A DNA stretch of 64,000 nt from Erodium maritimum (lineage: Eukaryota; Streptophyta; Magnoliopsida; Geraniales; Geraniaceae), in assembly GCA_963921825.1 (NCBI GenBank), contig OY997595.1, positions 14,191,228-14,255,227 on the forward strand. Reading direction: 5' to 3'. The notes beneath the pieces are model-generated. The model was not told where the DNA came from, did no database searches, and saw only the letters and a program-made list of their open reading frames with translations. Positions 32,760 through 43,738 of this stretch are shown piece by piece (the first letter of the stretch is position 1; every line of letters starts with the position of its first letter). Position numbers and translations under genes: made by a program.

Positions 32760-35063
32760 CTATTTACTCAAATTTCCTTCAAGTCTTTCTATTGCAGCAC
32801 CAACACCGCTCTTTGCTTCTGCTCCTTGACCTAAATTTGTAGAAGTAACAATATTCCCCTCATTTGCTTTCTCCACTAACTTCAAATGGATCCAACCTGT
32901 CACAAAATTCCATGTGATGATCAATGAATTCAACTTGTGCTCTCACTTCACAAATTCATTGGTAATCCACTGAGATAAGGTTTTAAGCAACCACATAATA
33001 TATGAGATACCGGTTTTGCAATAATTTATTTGGGATATTCTACTTAGACCGGGGCCCAAATATTCCTAACAAGATTTGATACAAGCAGTCACAACAAGGT
33101 CTAAGTAAGAACTAGTAATCCATGAAAAGATTTTATCAAATAAATTCATTAAGAAAATCAGGATAATGAAACCTCAGTATTCATATAAAAGGAGCAAGAC
33201 TGGTACCTAGGGGGAAACAAAATACAGCTCCCAGAACTGAACCCAAGGCCACATTCCTTGCACGCCATGAAAGGGATCCAGGCACTATGTAGCAAAACAA
33301 AAAGAGAATCATTAATGACACACAGGAACGATATATAAATTGAAGACTTATTTTGGGACAGAGGGAGTGAGTCTTAAAAAACTTAAAACACATTCAGATA
33401 GCCCACACAGAAGCACGGGGTATAAATCTTACTAAGTAGACCAAAGGTTGCAGCAGTGGCTGACCCAGCTCCAACAACATTGAAAATATCATGCACGCCT
33501 CGTTTCTCAGTAAGCAGATTTTGCAAACCATAAAATGCAGCAGTGAAGGCTCCAAGGCGCACTCCACCAACTATAGATCCCCGAGTAACCCGGATAAACC
33601 TTTTCTCCATTGCATCTCTCATTAATCGGTGCTGTTCACGCTTGTCAGGTGTGCTGCCCAACTTCAACATGACTTCTGCATCCTTGCTCTACTAAGATGT
33701 GGCAAACTTCATATCATTCAAAAAATAATAGATGCATATAAGGAGAACAAACACGATATAATTAGTTAATAAAGTGCATTTGGGTTTTCTCCCAGGTACA
33801 GACTTACAACAGATGCTGCTGCTTCTTTGGTACCTCCAAATAACATGCCAGCAAAAACTCCAACTACAGTAGCCGTTCCCCAGTTCACAGTTCCAGCCAA
33901 TTTCGCAGTACCCTGTTCAGAGAAGAAGGGGTTAGTCTCCAATCATATCAATCAATTCGGATTTCAAATATGAGATTTTCACTTTTATGTCTGCTGAGGC
34001 TATAAAGGTTAGATTCCGAAGTTGTTCTACATATCATCACATAAAAGATCATACCATTAGTTGAGGGCACTCGTGGCTGTCAGACACTAAAAACTACAAC
34101 ATATATCACATAGGAGAAGCCCATCCATACGAATGCCAAAAACTTTGCCTAGATAAAGCAAACAAAAAGAAACTGCTGTCCCGAGAAAAGAAATCTCAAG
34201 AAGTCCAGCATTGTTACAATGGCAGCAGAGCAAAGAAGAAAGTCAAAAGAAGTCTGAATAAGGTCAGACACAATTTTGGAATGAGATGAGACAGTCATTG
34301 AGCAATGCAGATGCGCCTAAACTGAAAAGGGGAACATGACATTCGAAGACACGTATGTATGTTCAAACACTTCATCCAGACTATCAACTGCAAAAATGAG
34401 TCATCTTGATAGTTGATATATAAATAGCACACAGATACTTAACAAAATCAGACAAACTCTCGTCCTCAGTATGCATCCCGATCCCAAGCTTAATTTTCCT
34501 TAGATAAGGGTCACCTTCACACACCAGACAAATAATATGCATGGAAACAACAGTAATCATCAAAAGTTTCATTTGGCTGGGCATACTCTGAAGAAGATAC
34601 AAAACAAAACATTCTCATGTCCATATTTATGAGCCAACTGACTTAATTGATCTGAGCTTCACAAAATTACTGTTTAAAACAAAAATTAGACAAAACACAT
34701 AGCATGCTCTCAAAATAAAATTCCTTTTTCGTCTCATCTTCCATTATCCTTTTCAGCTACCAAACTAAATGCAAATGAATGTCACTCACAAACATGTATG
34801 TGGAAATAGGGTTTCACAAACTTGATTAATTAGTACACAAAACGGGAGATTTTTGGCAATGCAAAAGCTAAACAGTGTTTCGAATCACATATATGTCAAA
34901 TGCTTCCAACATAAAGATAAATCTCAAATCAGGGTTTATGTCGGAATAATCATAAAATTGGTCAGAACAAACTGTTAATGTATTGCAATGAAACATGAAA
35001 GCAAAAAGTGATAAAAAATCTTACATGAGAGAGGGTTTCTTCAATTTTTTCATCAGTTCCCAT
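32760..35063 (-). CDS. Tim17/Tim22/Tim23-family membrane protein
   Basis: Five exons give a frame of 204 residues: 35063-35025, 33912-33808, 33688-33433, 33284-33207, 32896-32760, all GT-AG. It begins MGTDEKIEETLSH. Gly-rich hydrophobic segments follow: LAGTVNWGTATVVGVFAG (about 18-35), FIRVTRGSIVGGVRLGAF and FNVVGAGSATAATFGLL (about 75-130), and WRARNVALGSVLGAVFC. The GxxxG-type spacing and the Arg before the later helix are those of the Tim17/22/23 (PRAT) family of mitochondrial and plastid membranes. Plant members include import subunits and respiratory complex assembly factors (TIMMDC1-like); I cannot say which this is. A leader exon probably lies at about 36376-36560 in the left arm of the inverted repeat, joined through an acceptor near 35071. 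The intron would then contain the MORC exon fragment at 35362-35455 in antisense. Confidence 0.85.
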
Positions 35064-35361
35064 CGATTGAACTGAAACCTAAGTTTGCTGCAAAACTTGA
35101 CAAAAAGGGCCTGAGAAAAATGAAATTGATGTAAATATGACTGAGCTTGATTAATTTTCCTACTGATTTTCACGGCAGCCAAACATGAAGATTTAGAGTG
35201 GAAAATTGGAAATGGCCTTCTCAATAGCCATTGCAGTACAAACAATACATGAATAGCCTATAAATTGACCTCTTGCTAATTAATACATCTAACAATTAAC
35301 CATAAAGGAAGGATGATTTTTGCAACAATACAACACACAACAGGCCGGCTATCAAACAGAA

Positions 35362-35455
35362 ACAAAGAAGACAAAAATCTGAAGAGAATAGAAGCTCAAG
35401 TACACTAAGTGACGATCAAAGTAGTATTAGTATGTTGGAGCAAGGGCAATCTCCC
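35362..35455 (+). repeat. 94 bp copy of MORC exon 1
   Basis: It matches 43897-43990 of MORC exon 1 at 91 of 94 positions, from acaaagaagac to tctccc, in the same orientation. Flanking DNA is unrelated on both sides. The differences are single substitutions, so the copying is fairly recent. It lies upstream of the Tim-family start codon and is antisense to that gene. Confidence 0.9.
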
Positions 35456-36062
35456 TTTAATGTGGGCACGGCGTAACCGGCACCGGAGCCCTTTCCGACC
35501 ACCGGAACCGGGACATCTGGTTGCCCTTAGGAGACCACCGGAGCCGGCACCGATCATCGCCAGTATGATAAAAAACCGAGCGGTTTTTTCACCGGCGGAA
35601 CCGGGCCAATTGGGCCTGATTTGGGCTTCACAGTTTTTTCCCAAATCCAGCCCTTAAAGTCTTTATTTTGTATTCAGTTCTATCTTTATTATATTTTGTT
35701 CTGGAAGTTAAACAGATGCTGAAATGTTTTTGACCAAAACAATATATCAGTATCTTATATTTATGTATTCCTCTCCTTCACTTGAGTTACAATATACATA
35801 ATTCATATATGAAATTTACATCACTGAACCTTTGTATTCTTTTTGTTCTCAGTGCAAAATTAATTAACCATGCCACATTCATCTAAAATATATAAGCAAA
35901 AATAGATACACCACTTATATAAACGAAATAAATAAACTAAAATCAAAATTTTTTATTCGAATACCAAAACAATTTCGAATTCAAGATAACATTAGATCTG
36001 AAAATATAAAAATAATTTTATATCTAAATATCAATACCACAAAGATCTCAGTTAGTATCAAG
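35456..36062. other. GC-rich patch, then AT-rich spacer
   Basis: 35460-35645 is rich in accggc and ccggaacc motifs, unlike its AT-rich surroundings, and may be the remnant of a small DNA element; ends were not found. The remainder up to the inverted repeat arm has no visible gene. Confidence 0.35.
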
Positions 36063-36620
36063 TATCAAAGCCTTAGCAATGCTTACGACTTGGCTAAAAT
36101 ATCACAGTCTTTTTATATGGATACATAAAAAAATCTTATACCATTACCAGAGACTAACGACATCCTTTAGGAAACAACAATTTTTTTTCAACACTACCAA
36201 GACTCGATAGTCCATGCGGCCATTTTTTCCACAAAAAATAGATCATAAGAAAGAAGTAATTATAAAAAATGCCATCACATTTAGTTTCAAAATTTCAAAC
36301 TTAGGTCAGCAAATTTCTAGGTCTGAATTTCAAATCTCAACAATCAATAAAGTCGTTTGGGAATCAGGAGCTTGCCTTGATTTTCTTCCGGAGACTTGAA
36401 AGTTTGATGCCGACGATGAGAAAAAAAATGCAGAATCGTTGCGGAGTCGCGGGAAGGAAGGGGTAGAAGCAGAACCGATTTTTTTTGCTGCTGCTCATTC
36501 GCGTCTTCTGTTAGTAAGTATAACGAACACAATAATCAATACAGGTTTTGGGCTAGCTTATGAAGCCCAACCCAGAAGCCCAAAACGAAATTGATATAAA
36601 TTCGTTGTCGTTTCGTTCCC
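36063..36620 (-). repeat. Left arm of the large inverted repeat; presumed Tim-gene leader
   Basis: The reverse complement of this arm matches 41826-42793 (after removing a 399 bp MITE and its 10 bp duplication there) along its whole length, with scattered substitutions and small indels. Read on the minus strand it holds a leader-like sequence (gaatgagcagcagcaaaaaa, then ttctgcttctacccc) ending in aatcaag|gcaagc at 36376, a GC-type splice donor. The inner edge is cgtttcgttccc at 36609-36620, where a Harbinger-like element begins. Confidence 0.88.
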
Positions 36621-37009
36621 TAGGAACATGTACAATGGAAGGGGTTGGATTAAGGGTTTGGAGCAGAGGTTTTGGATGCTGACGGTATAAAATAATGGGA
36701 CTCAAGAATAAAAAAAAAGTGTTTTACAATGAAAGTCCCGTATAGGGTCTCGTATTATGAGTAGACCAATCATATTTAGTTAAATTTTATTTTTTGTATT
36801 TAAAAACAATGTCGAGCACCGGGGGGCGACTCGGGGCGCACGTCCCGGATTAGCGGGACGTGGGACGCGAGCCACAGCCCGACTCGGGTTTTTGCGGGAC
36901 GTGGGACGCGAAAAAGCCGTCCCACAACGGGACGGCTCGCGTCCTGCATCCTGCAAAAACCTAAGCCAGGAAGCAAGCCGCCACCCAGGTTGTCCCATTG
37001 TTCATGCTC
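36621..37009. mobile_element. Harbinger-like MITE at the repeat axis
   Basis: The left end reads taggaacatgtacaatgg and the right end, reversed, taagagcatgaacaatgg; they resemble the terminal repeats of the intact Harbinger at 22512. The interior has palindromic cgtcccg/cgggacg motifs. A 3 bp duplication (cta or tta) is possible but not exact. The right end is duplicated (see 36961-37140). Confidence 0.55.
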
Positions 37010-37140
37010 TTAGTCGCATGTTCTCTTAGTTCTCTCAATTTAGTATAAACCTAAGCCAGGAAGCAAGCCGCCACCCAGGTTGTCCCATTGTTCATGCTCT
37101 TAGTCGCATGTTCTCTTAGTTCTCTCAATTTAGTATTAAG
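36961..37140. repeat. Perfect 90 bp tandem duplication
   Basis: 36961-37050 and 37051-37140 are essentially identical, starting ctaagccaggaagcaagccg. Each copy includes the right terminal repeat of the MITE (ccattgttcatgctctta), so the duplication came after that insertion. Confidence 0.92.
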
Positions 37141-37230
37141 AAAAAAAATCTAAGGATGTTCCAGTGGGAGATCGAACACAAGATCTCTTACAAATATTAT
37201 TCAAATTTTAACCACTGCACTAGATTCTTA

Positions 37231-38394
37231 GATGTTTAGGGTGTTTCATAGGACACCCTAAACATTACCTGGTTCTAGGGATGTACAAAATGGACCCGGA
37301 GTCCGGCCTAACCGGTTAAACCGGCCCAACCTGGTCCCTTTAGTTACCAATGGGTTACGGGGCGGTAGTGGATTGGAATTAGAGGCCCCTATGACAATTG
37401 GGTCGGGGCATGGATTGAGAAAAATTACCCACTGGGGAGCGGCCCTAACCGGTACGGTATGATGTTTAAATATGTGATGAAATTTAAATAGGGTATGACA
37501 TTTTTTACTGTTAAGAAGTGACCAAATTTAGAGTTTTAAAGCACTCTTTGATCACTTCTTAATGGTTTATTGGTCAATGAAAAAGGATTGAAAATTTGTG
37601 TGTTAGTCGGGTGAATGATGTAAATTTGAAGCTATTGATTGTAGGCTTGAAATCTATTTCGGTTGAACCGGTGGCCCGCCCCATAATTTGAACGGGTAAG
37701 GTCTATATGCCCTAATGAGCCTGGGACCAGGGATGGATTATAATTTGAACACTCCGGTCACTTCAGGTTGGGTTAAAAACACGTCAACGGGGGCATATAG
37801 CTCAAACTCTTATAACCATCTCCAACAATGTTGACCTCTTTAATCTTCTTTATGATGTAACTTTATCTCTTGCTCTTTTGCTCACTTTTATTGAATCCTC
37901 CACCCCATATCATTCAGTTTGTTCAAAACTGAATTTGAAATGTCATGGTTTTTTTTACATGTTTGTTGTGTTTTGTAAGGTTAATTGTAAAAAAGTGTAC
38001 TGTAGTTTTGTCTATAAATAAAAACACATGCATAAAATTTTGTTCATGATTTGTGGGGTACTAAAGTATTGTCCACCAATTTTTTTAGAAAAACGTTACA
38101 TAATGAATCGTCTAGGCAGTTTTTTGTGGATTTAATAGATTTATGGACAATACATAATGCATTCTATAGTTGTGTGGGCATTATTTTAAGGTACTTTTCG
38201 ACAATTAACTTGTTACGTTTTCTAAAAAAAGTCGGTAAACAAAATTTTAGTGCACCCACAAAACATGGACAAAAGTTTATGTATGTTTTTGTTTGTGGAC
38301 AACTTCAGTATATTTTTTAACAATTGATCCTTTTTTGTATGTAGTTATTACACACAACCAGGAGCTTAACCAGGTAATGTTTAGGATGTTCTAC
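37231..38394. repeat. Inverted repeat pair around attacctggtt; possible older element
   Basis: acaccctaaacattacctgg at about 37241-37264 is inverted at about 38367-38390 (ccaggtaatgtttaggatgt). The pair may be the ends of an old DNA element. Inside are a hAT-like piece starting ctagggatgtacaaaatgg near 37275 with repeated accggtt motifs, and the MITE at 37978-38330. Boundaries are uncertain. Confidence 0.4.
37978..38330. mobile_element. MULE-type MITE 1, 353 bp
   Basis: Inverted ends are aggttaattgtaaaaaa and, from the right, ggatcaattgttaaaaaa, followed in both arms by tactg(t/a)agtt-, acatgcat- or acatacat-, and tttgtccac-like motifs. Flanks tgttttgta (37969-37977) and ttttttgta (38331-38339) match at 8 of 9 positions. 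It is the most diverged of three related MITEs near MORC. Confidence 0.7.
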
Positions 38395-38749
38395 GTTTCG
38401 TTAGTGCTCTAAGAGCATCCATAATCATCTCGCCGGAAGCCGGCGAGATGAAATAAAATATACTTTTTGAAGCATCTCACCAGCTCACCGCCAGCGATGT
38501 CTGCAGTGGGGTACTGTTGCTGGCAAGGAGCCGCCGGCGAGATGGAGGAAAAAGCAATTAAAAAAAAGAAAAAAAATTGCAACTTAAACCCACAACTTTA
38601 TTATAATTATACATATACCACACATACGATAATTAAAACATACTTAAACGATAATTAGACCTATAATTAGTACGCAGATGGTAATTTAATACATAATTAA
38701 ACGATATCTAATTTTATTACATGATCACGATCTACAGCTCGTGAACGTA

Positions 38750-40173
38750 CTACATGAATTTGTGATGGTCTCGAACGATCTCCCACATAAACATCTTCGT
38801 GAAATGGGTGTCATGGTCCCTGTGGTGGGCAGCGGCTGCTTGAGAGCGAAAGTAAGTCTCGGTACTTCCCGGCGGGGTGTTATGAACTGCTACACGGTAG
38901 CACAATTCATACCGGTGGATTTTCCGGGCGAGATCCTGCCAGTGGTCTCAACACTGTTTCTGGGTTCTCGGCGGGGAATTGGCCGGAGCACCGTGGACAA
39001 AATTGGTATAGACTACGGGCGTCCTGCATAGGGATGGCAATAATACCCAGGCCCAACGGGGACCCGACCTGCCCGACCCGAAAAAATCGGGTCAGACCCG
39101 GCCCATTGTACAAACGGACCGGGTACGGGTATTTTGATCGGGCTTTTAACCGGGCTCGGGTCGGGCTCGGGTTTGGTACTACCCAGCCCAGACCCGACCC
39201 GATAGGTTACTAAATAAAAAAAAACTAAATTTGTTAATTTTTACGTTTCTACCCTACATATACAGTGAAAAATCAATTGGCTATTTATTGGTTAATTTTT
39301 ACAGGTTTATAGTTATTTTATATATATACATATACACGCATGTTTGTTGTTACATGTATTATATACAGTTGTACAAGAGCAGATAAAAGATAAGTTTAAT
39401 TTTTTTTATTTTTATACGTAGTTGAAAGAGTAAGTTAAGTTACATGTCACACATGTTTGGTCTTATACATATATATTATATAATATATATATATATATAT
39501 ATGTAATTACATGAATATAATAGTAAATATGTATAAAGTATGGTGTTTTATACATATAAAGTATAGTTACATGAACAAATTGTGTAAAACATGTTATGTT
39601 AGTCACATTTTTTTTTTCTTTCTATATATGAATACTTATTTATTGTATGGTTACTTTATTTCCGAATTTATTCAATATGGATTCTCAATCCAATTTTATT
39701 TATACTCCCGTGGTTGTGAGTAATAATGAACCCTTGAATGAGGATCAAGTGGTTAACTTACCGATTTATAATAATGAAGATGTTGTCCCTAACACAAATT
39801 CGGAGTTGGTTTGATGTTACTTGTTTTACCTATCCAAGATGATAAGATTATATGTTTCATATAAATATATGAAACTTTTACGCATCATATATACATGATT
39901 TGTCAATAAAATTGAGTAGTGAAACTAAATTATGGTGTCACGGGCGGGTAGGGTAATACCCGACCCGGTCGGGCCATAAGCGGGCCGGGTAGCAAACGGG
40001 CCACTATCGGGTCCCGGACGGGCTCGGGGCGCATGTAGGGAAATCGGGCCGGGTACGGGTATTACAAAACCCGGCCCAAACCCGGCCCATTGCCATCCCT
40101 AGTCCTGCAGCCAACATAGGACCAGCACCATCTCTTCCTCGTTGGTCCACGGGTATGAGCCTACGCCGGCCAT
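38750..40173 (-). pseudogene. Second Myb/SANT-like gene remnant, split by a hAT element
   Basis: From an ATG at 40173 the minus strand reads MAGVGSYPWTNEEEMVLVLCW, a SANT-like start. The hAT element 39029-40101 interrupts it. Beyond the insertion, in another frame, VVYTNFVHGAPANSPPRTQ, then an in-frame stop, then DHWQDLARKIHRYELCY and FTKMFMWEIVRDHHKFM follow, ending at 38750. Order and content fit the Myb/SANT partner proteins of Harbinger elements. Confidence 0.65.
39029..40101. mobile_element. Non-autonomous hAT element nested in the Harbinger element
   Basis: Terminal repeats tagggatggcaat (left) and attgccatcccta (right) are perfect over 13 bp, and the 8 bp duplication gtcctgca is perfect (39021-39028 and 40102-40109). 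Subterminal cccggcccattg motifs occur at both ends. The interior is AT-rich without a transposase. It disrupts the Myb-like remnant. Confidence 0.95.
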
Positions 40174-40528
40174 TGGTGCTTCGAAGAAGGGGAGGAAAAA
40201 TGGAAGAACAAAAGTTTGGGAGATAGAGAGAGAATTGGAGAAGAGGTGTGAAGAATGAAGGAGGAAAGGGTGGTATTTATATGCCAAAACCGCCGGTCAC
40301 AAAGGGGCATTTTGGTCTTTTTGTGGTGGTGGTAACATTAATGGCACACATCCCAATAAATGGACAATTCATAATGTAAAAAAAAGTACTTCTTTGACCA
40401 AATTAAAACAACTCATTAAAGGAAACAATTACCAAAACATGAAACTTAAAAAAAAAATCATTAAAGGAAACTATAATTACAACTTCAAAAAAAAAAAACA
40501 AGTACGGTAAGCTTAAAAAAAAAACAAG

Positions 40529-41495
40529 TCACTGGGCCATCAGATTGCGCAAAATCCTAAGCTGCGTCATGTGGGCCTCTAGCTGCTCGAGGTCCATGCT
40601 CGAAGTGTGGGTTTTTTCAGCTTCGACCCACTGCTGGTATGCCATCAGCTTCAGCTGCGCAGCCTTCTCAATGGTCCTGGCTTGGCTTACTTCTTTGGCC
40701 GCTATATGGGCCCTCTCGACACGATCGGCAACCGCTTCCTTAGACGATGATGCCGAGCCCTTTCCTCCTCGCCTTGCAGCCCATAGGCTTCTTGTACTAG
40801 GGCTGACCTTCCGTATTAGCACCCGTCGTCTGCTGATTGTCCTTAACGCCCGGCGTGTCTTCCCGAGTGCGCTTCCCCGAGTCGGTAGAATCTTCGACAT
40901 CAAAATCTGTAACCGGTGTCGGTACAACGGGCTCGTCAACGGAAAAGAAAGCCGAATTCCACTTCTGTTCACCTTTCACAAGATCCCACCAGTGTTTCCA
41001 TGTGAATGGATGCTTACAAGCCTTTACGTATTGCTCCTCGGTCAACCTCATGACGTCTGCATCCGACCGGCCGCTCCCTCGGTCCCTGGAGTTCCTCACA
41101 AACAGCCATTGGAAGAACGTCACTCGGGTGTTTGTCTGCTTCCAATGGTCTTTGCACTGCTTAGCCGTCCTCAGCGGGTCATCCGGGCCCCGAGTAGAAG
41201 CCAGTTCCTCAGCGATGGCCCCCCAGTACTTCAGGTTGTGCTTCTGGTTGCCGTGAACTGAGTCGTACGAGTTGTGCATCCAAGCTCGAACTAACCTGCA
41301 GTCCTCCTCGTCGGTCCACAATACACGCTTTGCTTTGACCTTTGTCGGACGGACTTCGGCGGGCTCGGTAGTAGGTGAAGAGGATTGGACGGTCGGATTG
41401 GGGGACAAAAGCGGGTCCAAGAACTCTTGGGACAACGTTTCATCCGTCACCGACCTATAGATGGATGCCCACTCGTTGAGATCGAAAGAAGCCAT
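40529..41495 (-). pseudogene. Harbinger Myb/SANT-like protein gene, one frame shift
   Basis: The minus strand opens at 41495 (MASFDLNEWASIYRSVTDE). The SANT-like domain lies at about residues 55-130 (KRVLWTDEEDCRLVRAWMHN, ...AKQCKDHWKQTNTRVTFFQW), followed by FTWKHWWDLVKGEQKW. After an acidic linker the frame breaks near 40800; the expected tail (KEAVADRVERAHIAAKEVSQ ... LEQLEAHMTQLRILRNLMAQ, stop at 40529) continues in another frame. In autonomous Harbinger elements this protein binds the element ends and helps import the transposase into the nucleus. A single indel separates it from an intact gene of about 320 residues. Confidence 0.82.
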
Positions 41496-41825
41496 ACCTA
41501 AAATTCAAAACTAATAAGGAAGTGTAGTAGAAGGAGAAAGTAATTGAGTGTGTGTGAAAATTGTGTTTGGGGGGTGTTATTTATGGGGGGGAGTGCAAAT
41601 TGGTATAAATGGTGCTGCCAGCGAGGAGGACACGTGTCGTCAGCGAGTGGGTCGCCAACGGCCGGCGCGCCACCCGAGACAGACCAGGTCAAACTCGCCA
41701 GCGAGATCTGCTGGCGAGATCGCCAACGTCTATCTTTCTCGCCGGTAGCCATCTCACCTCCTCCTCGCCTGCTGCTCGCATGCTCCTCACCAGCAGCTTA
41801 TCGCCCACGATTGTGGGTGCTCTAA

Positions 41826-42793
41826 GGGAATGAAACGGCAACGAATTTATACCAATTTCGTTTTGGGCTTTTGGTTTGGGCTTTATAAGCTAGCCCAAAA
41901 CCTGTATTGATTAATATGTTCTTTATACTTGACTAACAGAAGAACACGCGAATGAGCAGCAGCAAAAAAAATCGGTTCTGCTTCTACCCTTTTCTTCCCG
42001 CGACTCTGCAACGATTCTGCATTTCTTTCTCATCGTCGGCATCAAACTTTCCAGTCTCCGGAAGCAAATCAAGGCAAGTTCCTGATTCCCAACTGACTTT
42101 ATTGATTGCTGAGATTTGAAATTCAGACCTAGAAATTTGCTGACCTAAGTTTGAATTTTGAAACTAAATGTGATGGCATTTTTTTATAATTACTTCTTTC
42201 TTATTATCTATTTTTTGTGGAAAAATTGGCCGCATAGACTATCAAGTCTTGGTAGTGTTGAAAAAAATTTGTCCTTTCCTAAAGGATGTCGTTAGTCTCT
42301 GGTAATGGTATAAGATTTTTTTATGTATCCATATAAAAAGACTGGGATAATTGTCAAAACATGCACTTATGTTTCGTCCACACATAGTGCACAATGTTTT
42401 GTCCACGTCCACGTCGTCTGGCTACCCTTATGAATCGTCCACACACTTCTGTTAGAAAAGTGTAACAACAGAACCTGAATTGACAATTTTGCCCTTTTGG
42501 TTTGAAATTCAAAAATAAGAATTTCATCCAAAAAAATGAGTGGCTGAGGATTGTTAGGGCAATTTCGTCCAAATTTTTTTTTCAGACACAAGCACATGAT
42601 AGCACGTGAGGCTACAGATCTGTTAATTTTACTGACAGAAGTGTGTGGACGATTCATAAGGGTAGCCAGACGATGTAGACGAAACATTGTGCACTATTTT
42701 GTTTGTGGACGAAACATAACTGCATGTTTTAACAATTATCCCTAAAAAGACTGATATTTTAGCCAAGTCATAAGCGTTGCTAAGGCTTTGATA
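41826..42793 (+). repeat. Right arm of the inverted repeat; presumed MORC leader
   Basis: It is the reverse complement of 36063-36620, interrupted by the MITE at 42344-42742. On the plus strand it holds a leader-like stretch from about 41930 (acgcgaatgagcagcagc, ttctgcttctaccc) ending caaatcaag|gcaagt at 42073, a strong GC-type splice donor. A fitting acceptor, ctcttttacag, ends at 43645, eight bases before the first ATG of the MORC leader. This arm therefore probably supplies the first exon and promoter of MORC. Confidence 0.85.
42344..42742. mobile_element. MULE-type MITE 2, 399 bp
   Basis: The inverted ends are long (about 150 bp): gggataattgtcaaaacatg at the left and gggataattgttaaaacatg read from the right, continuing through atgtttcgtccac and gtctggctacccttatgaat. 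A perfect 10 bp duplication, taaaaagact, flanks it (42334-42343 and 42743-42752). The left arm at about 36110-36120 has the uninterrupted site, which confirms the ends. Confidence 0.93.
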
Positions 42794-43645
42794 TATAAGT
42801 ATGGTGTTCTGTCGTGAGAAAATATAAGACAAGGCAGATAGCCAAAGTGAGACGGTTTTCATTATTTGTAGTCTTGTTGTTGAATATCTGTGTTTCTTCA
42901 AGAATTAGGCATTAATGATGGTAGTTAAATTTGGTTTGAACCTTGTTAAACAAACATTGACAAGAAGAATTAAGTATCAAGTCCAATTATATAAAATCTG
43001 TAATCTCAAAATTCATTCTTGATATACAACAATGGATGCAATATTAGTAATTTGTATGAAATATATTTTTTTTATTTTCTATCCATGATTTATAGATTCA
43101 TTGTTGCATCTAGGTTTATGATTAACTTTTATTTTAAAAATTAATGATTGATTTCTTGAATTGTATGATGAAAAAGTTATTTTCGCCTAGACCGAGATGC
43201 TTGGAATCGAACGTTTCTATTGTAAATGGAGAATATAATTACATTATGGTTAGATTTTTTATTTCTACATTTGAATTGTAATTCAAAATGTTAGTATATA
43301 TAATAGTCATATATTTTGATGGCGTTGATTTTTTTTTGTACGTTTATAAGTTGTCGATGGCTATATCGGAAAAATATTTAAAACTGCAGTTTTAATTTTT
43401 TTCGATATATTTAATAATTATGAGCGGAACACTCTGAAATATATTTTAGTTCCGCCCCTGCACACAATATGCATTTAACATATTTTTAGGACAAAAAACA
43501 TGCATACATAAAAAAAACACTAATTTGGTGCAATAGATCTTAATTTCTCAACACTTCTCTTACTTCTCATCGTTTCCCATGTTTGCACTTCTTTTTGCAT
43601 TGCTTGACTTGTTCGGCTCTCGTATGGATTCACCCTCTTTTACAG

Positions 43646-43738
43646 CGTTGGAGATGAGCTTTATAGAGATTGTGAACTTGTGTAGATGAGCTTTAAAGAG
43701 ATTGTGGACTTTATAGAGATTGTGAACTTGTGTAGATG
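43646..43738 (+). promoter_or_regulatory. MORC leader exon with two short upstream ORFs at repeated start sites
   Basis: The segment ATGAGCTTT...GAGATTGTGAACTTG occurs three times: from 43654, 43686 and 43736. The first two copies run into a stop after TGT AGA (MSFIEIVNLCR and MSFKEIVDFIEIVNLCR), and each TGA overlaps the next ATG as ATGA. The third copy has TCT instead of TGT at that point and continues into the MORC coding frame. The main start thus lies behind two upstream ORFs that end exactly on the following start. This should lower translation or make it depend on reinitiation. Confidence 0.7.

Larger units (their letters stand above)
38413..41822 (-). mobile_element. PIF/Harbinger element with Myb/SANT genes but no transposase
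   Basis: The left end gagcatccataatcatctcg and the right end, reversed, gagcacccacaatcgtgggc share the Harbinger pattern, with taa at 38410-38412 and 41823-41825 as target duplication. The right flank continues directly into the right arm of the inverted repeat. The element carries one Myb/SANT-like gene (40529-41495, frame-shifted) and remnants of a second (38750-40173), on the minus strand. A hAT element is nested at 39029-40101. There is no DDE gene, so it is non-autonomous. Confidence 0.82.

Noticed and set aside
36063..42793. The inverted repeat as terminal repeats of one long MULE
   Set aside because: No matching 9-10 bp duplication lies outside the arms, and each arm holds leader-like sequence directed at a host gene; not fully excluded.
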